Positions 15,309-15,597 of a DNA stretch of 15,597 nucleotides are shown in pieces. This stretch comes from PRO6 sp049646625 (GTDB lineage: Bacteria > Pseudomonadota > Alphaproteobacteria > Rhizobiales > Xanthobacteraceae): contig JBARWE010000179.1 of assembly GCA_049646625.1 (NCBI GenBank), positions 1 to 15,597 of the forward strand, written 5' to 3'. Every line of letters begins with the position of its first letter. Position 1 is the stretch's first letter. The notes under the pieces are model-generated. The model searched no databases. It worked only from the letters and a program-made list of their open reading frames with translations, and was not told where the DNA came from. A program made the position numbers and the translations under genes.

Positions 15309-15597
15309 TCAGAGCGTTGCCGTTGCGGGCGACGGCGCGGCCGGCACCGCCGCGCCGATCCAACCGGTGGCGGCGTCATCGTTGAGGCGCTCGATCTCAT
15401 GCCCCCGGTTGGCCAGTACCGCGAGCTGGTTGACATAGCCCTTGTCGGTGATCTCGCCGACATCGACCGACGGCGGCTCGGCCATCAGCAGCGCCCGCGT
15501 CGCAAAGGTCGATGAGCCGCCGCCCTCGGCCTGCATGCGGGCAAGCCCGCGCGCCACCGTCTCGCGCACGGCCGGGTGGCGCAGCACGTCAGCTACC
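15309..15597 (-). CDS. Acyl-CoA synthetase resembling feruloyl-CoA synthase, C-terminal part (5' end outside window)
   Basis: The frame enters from the right edge without a stop and ends with TGA at 15311-15309, leaving about 95 residues. The segments ALLMAEPPSVDVGEITDKGYVNQ and LRHPAVRETVARGL match the C-terminal subdomain of the feruloyl-CoA synthase (Fcs/FerA-like) branch of adenylate-forming enzymes, where EPPS(I/L/V)DxGEITDKGYINQ is characteristic. These enzymes activate hydroxycinnamic acids such as ferulate or p-coumarate for side-chain shortening. The tail after about position 15380 is Ala/Pro-rich and poorly conserved. It is upstream of, and on the same strand as, the importer genes, 202 bp from the binding protein. 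The N-terminal ATP-binding motifs are out of view. Confidence 0.7.
   Translation of the reverse strand, partial: VADVLRHPAVRETVARGLARMQAEGGGSSTFATRALLMAEPPSVDVGEITDKGYVNQLAVLANRGHEIERLNDDAATGWIGAAVPAAPSPATATL

Noticed and set aside
15107..15463. Longer binding-protein start upstream of 15106
   Set aside because: It would overlap the neighbouring synthetase gene and push the Tat signal peptide far into the interior. The ATG at 15106 has its own ribosome-binding site.

Overview
The window is a GC-rich chromosomal segment, most likely from an alphaproteobacterium of the Bradyrhizobium/Rhodopseudomonas group. This rests on a FzlA-like GST-fold protein next to uppP and a complex I NDUFA9-like gene, on REP-like hairpin elements between genes, and on the protein sequences. 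The taxonomic call is inference from gene content.

Layout. (1) Positions 1-2192 look like housekeeping: the 3' end of an NDUFA9-like oxidoreductase gene (+), uppP for undecaprenyl-diphosphate phosphatase (-), and a GST-fold gene that is probably fzlA (+). (2) Positions 2291-10437 hold a compact aerobic benzoyl-CoA ('box') catabolic cluster. Read on the minus strand it runs benzoate-CoA ligase, alpha/beta hydrolase, boxC, boxB, boxA. The regulator boxR (HTH fused to a shikimate-kinase-like domain) is divergent from the ligase. (3) Positions 10442-15106 hold a complete branched-chain-amino-acid-type ABC importer on the minus strand (binding protein, two permeases, two ATPases). (4) At the right edge is the C-terminal end of an acyl-CoA synthetase resembling feruloyl-CoA synthase.

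How it works together. The importer probably brings in an aromatic acid. The ligase makes benzoyl-CoA. BoxA passes NADPH electrons to BoxB, which epoxidises benzoyl-CoA to 2,3-epoxybenzoyl-CoA. BoxC opens the ring hydrolytically to 3,4-dehydroadipyl-CoA semialdehyde plus formate. BoxR probably represses the pathway until benzoyl-CoA appears. The next enzyme, BoxD (semialdehyde dehydrogenase), is not in the window.

The most interesting structure is regulatory. Two TGCA-N6-TGCA palindromes lie 53 bp apart (about five helical turns) in front of boxC. Two degenerate copies (GCA-N6-TGC, 22 bp apart) lie between the ligase and boxR. A 14-codon leader ORF carries the only good ribosome-binding site upstream of the ligase and overlaps the ligase start as ATGA. 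REP-like hairpin clusters fill the fzlA/boxA, boxA/boxB and boxB/boxC gaps. I see no RNA genes, insertion sequences, CRISPR arrays or clearly new enzyme system.
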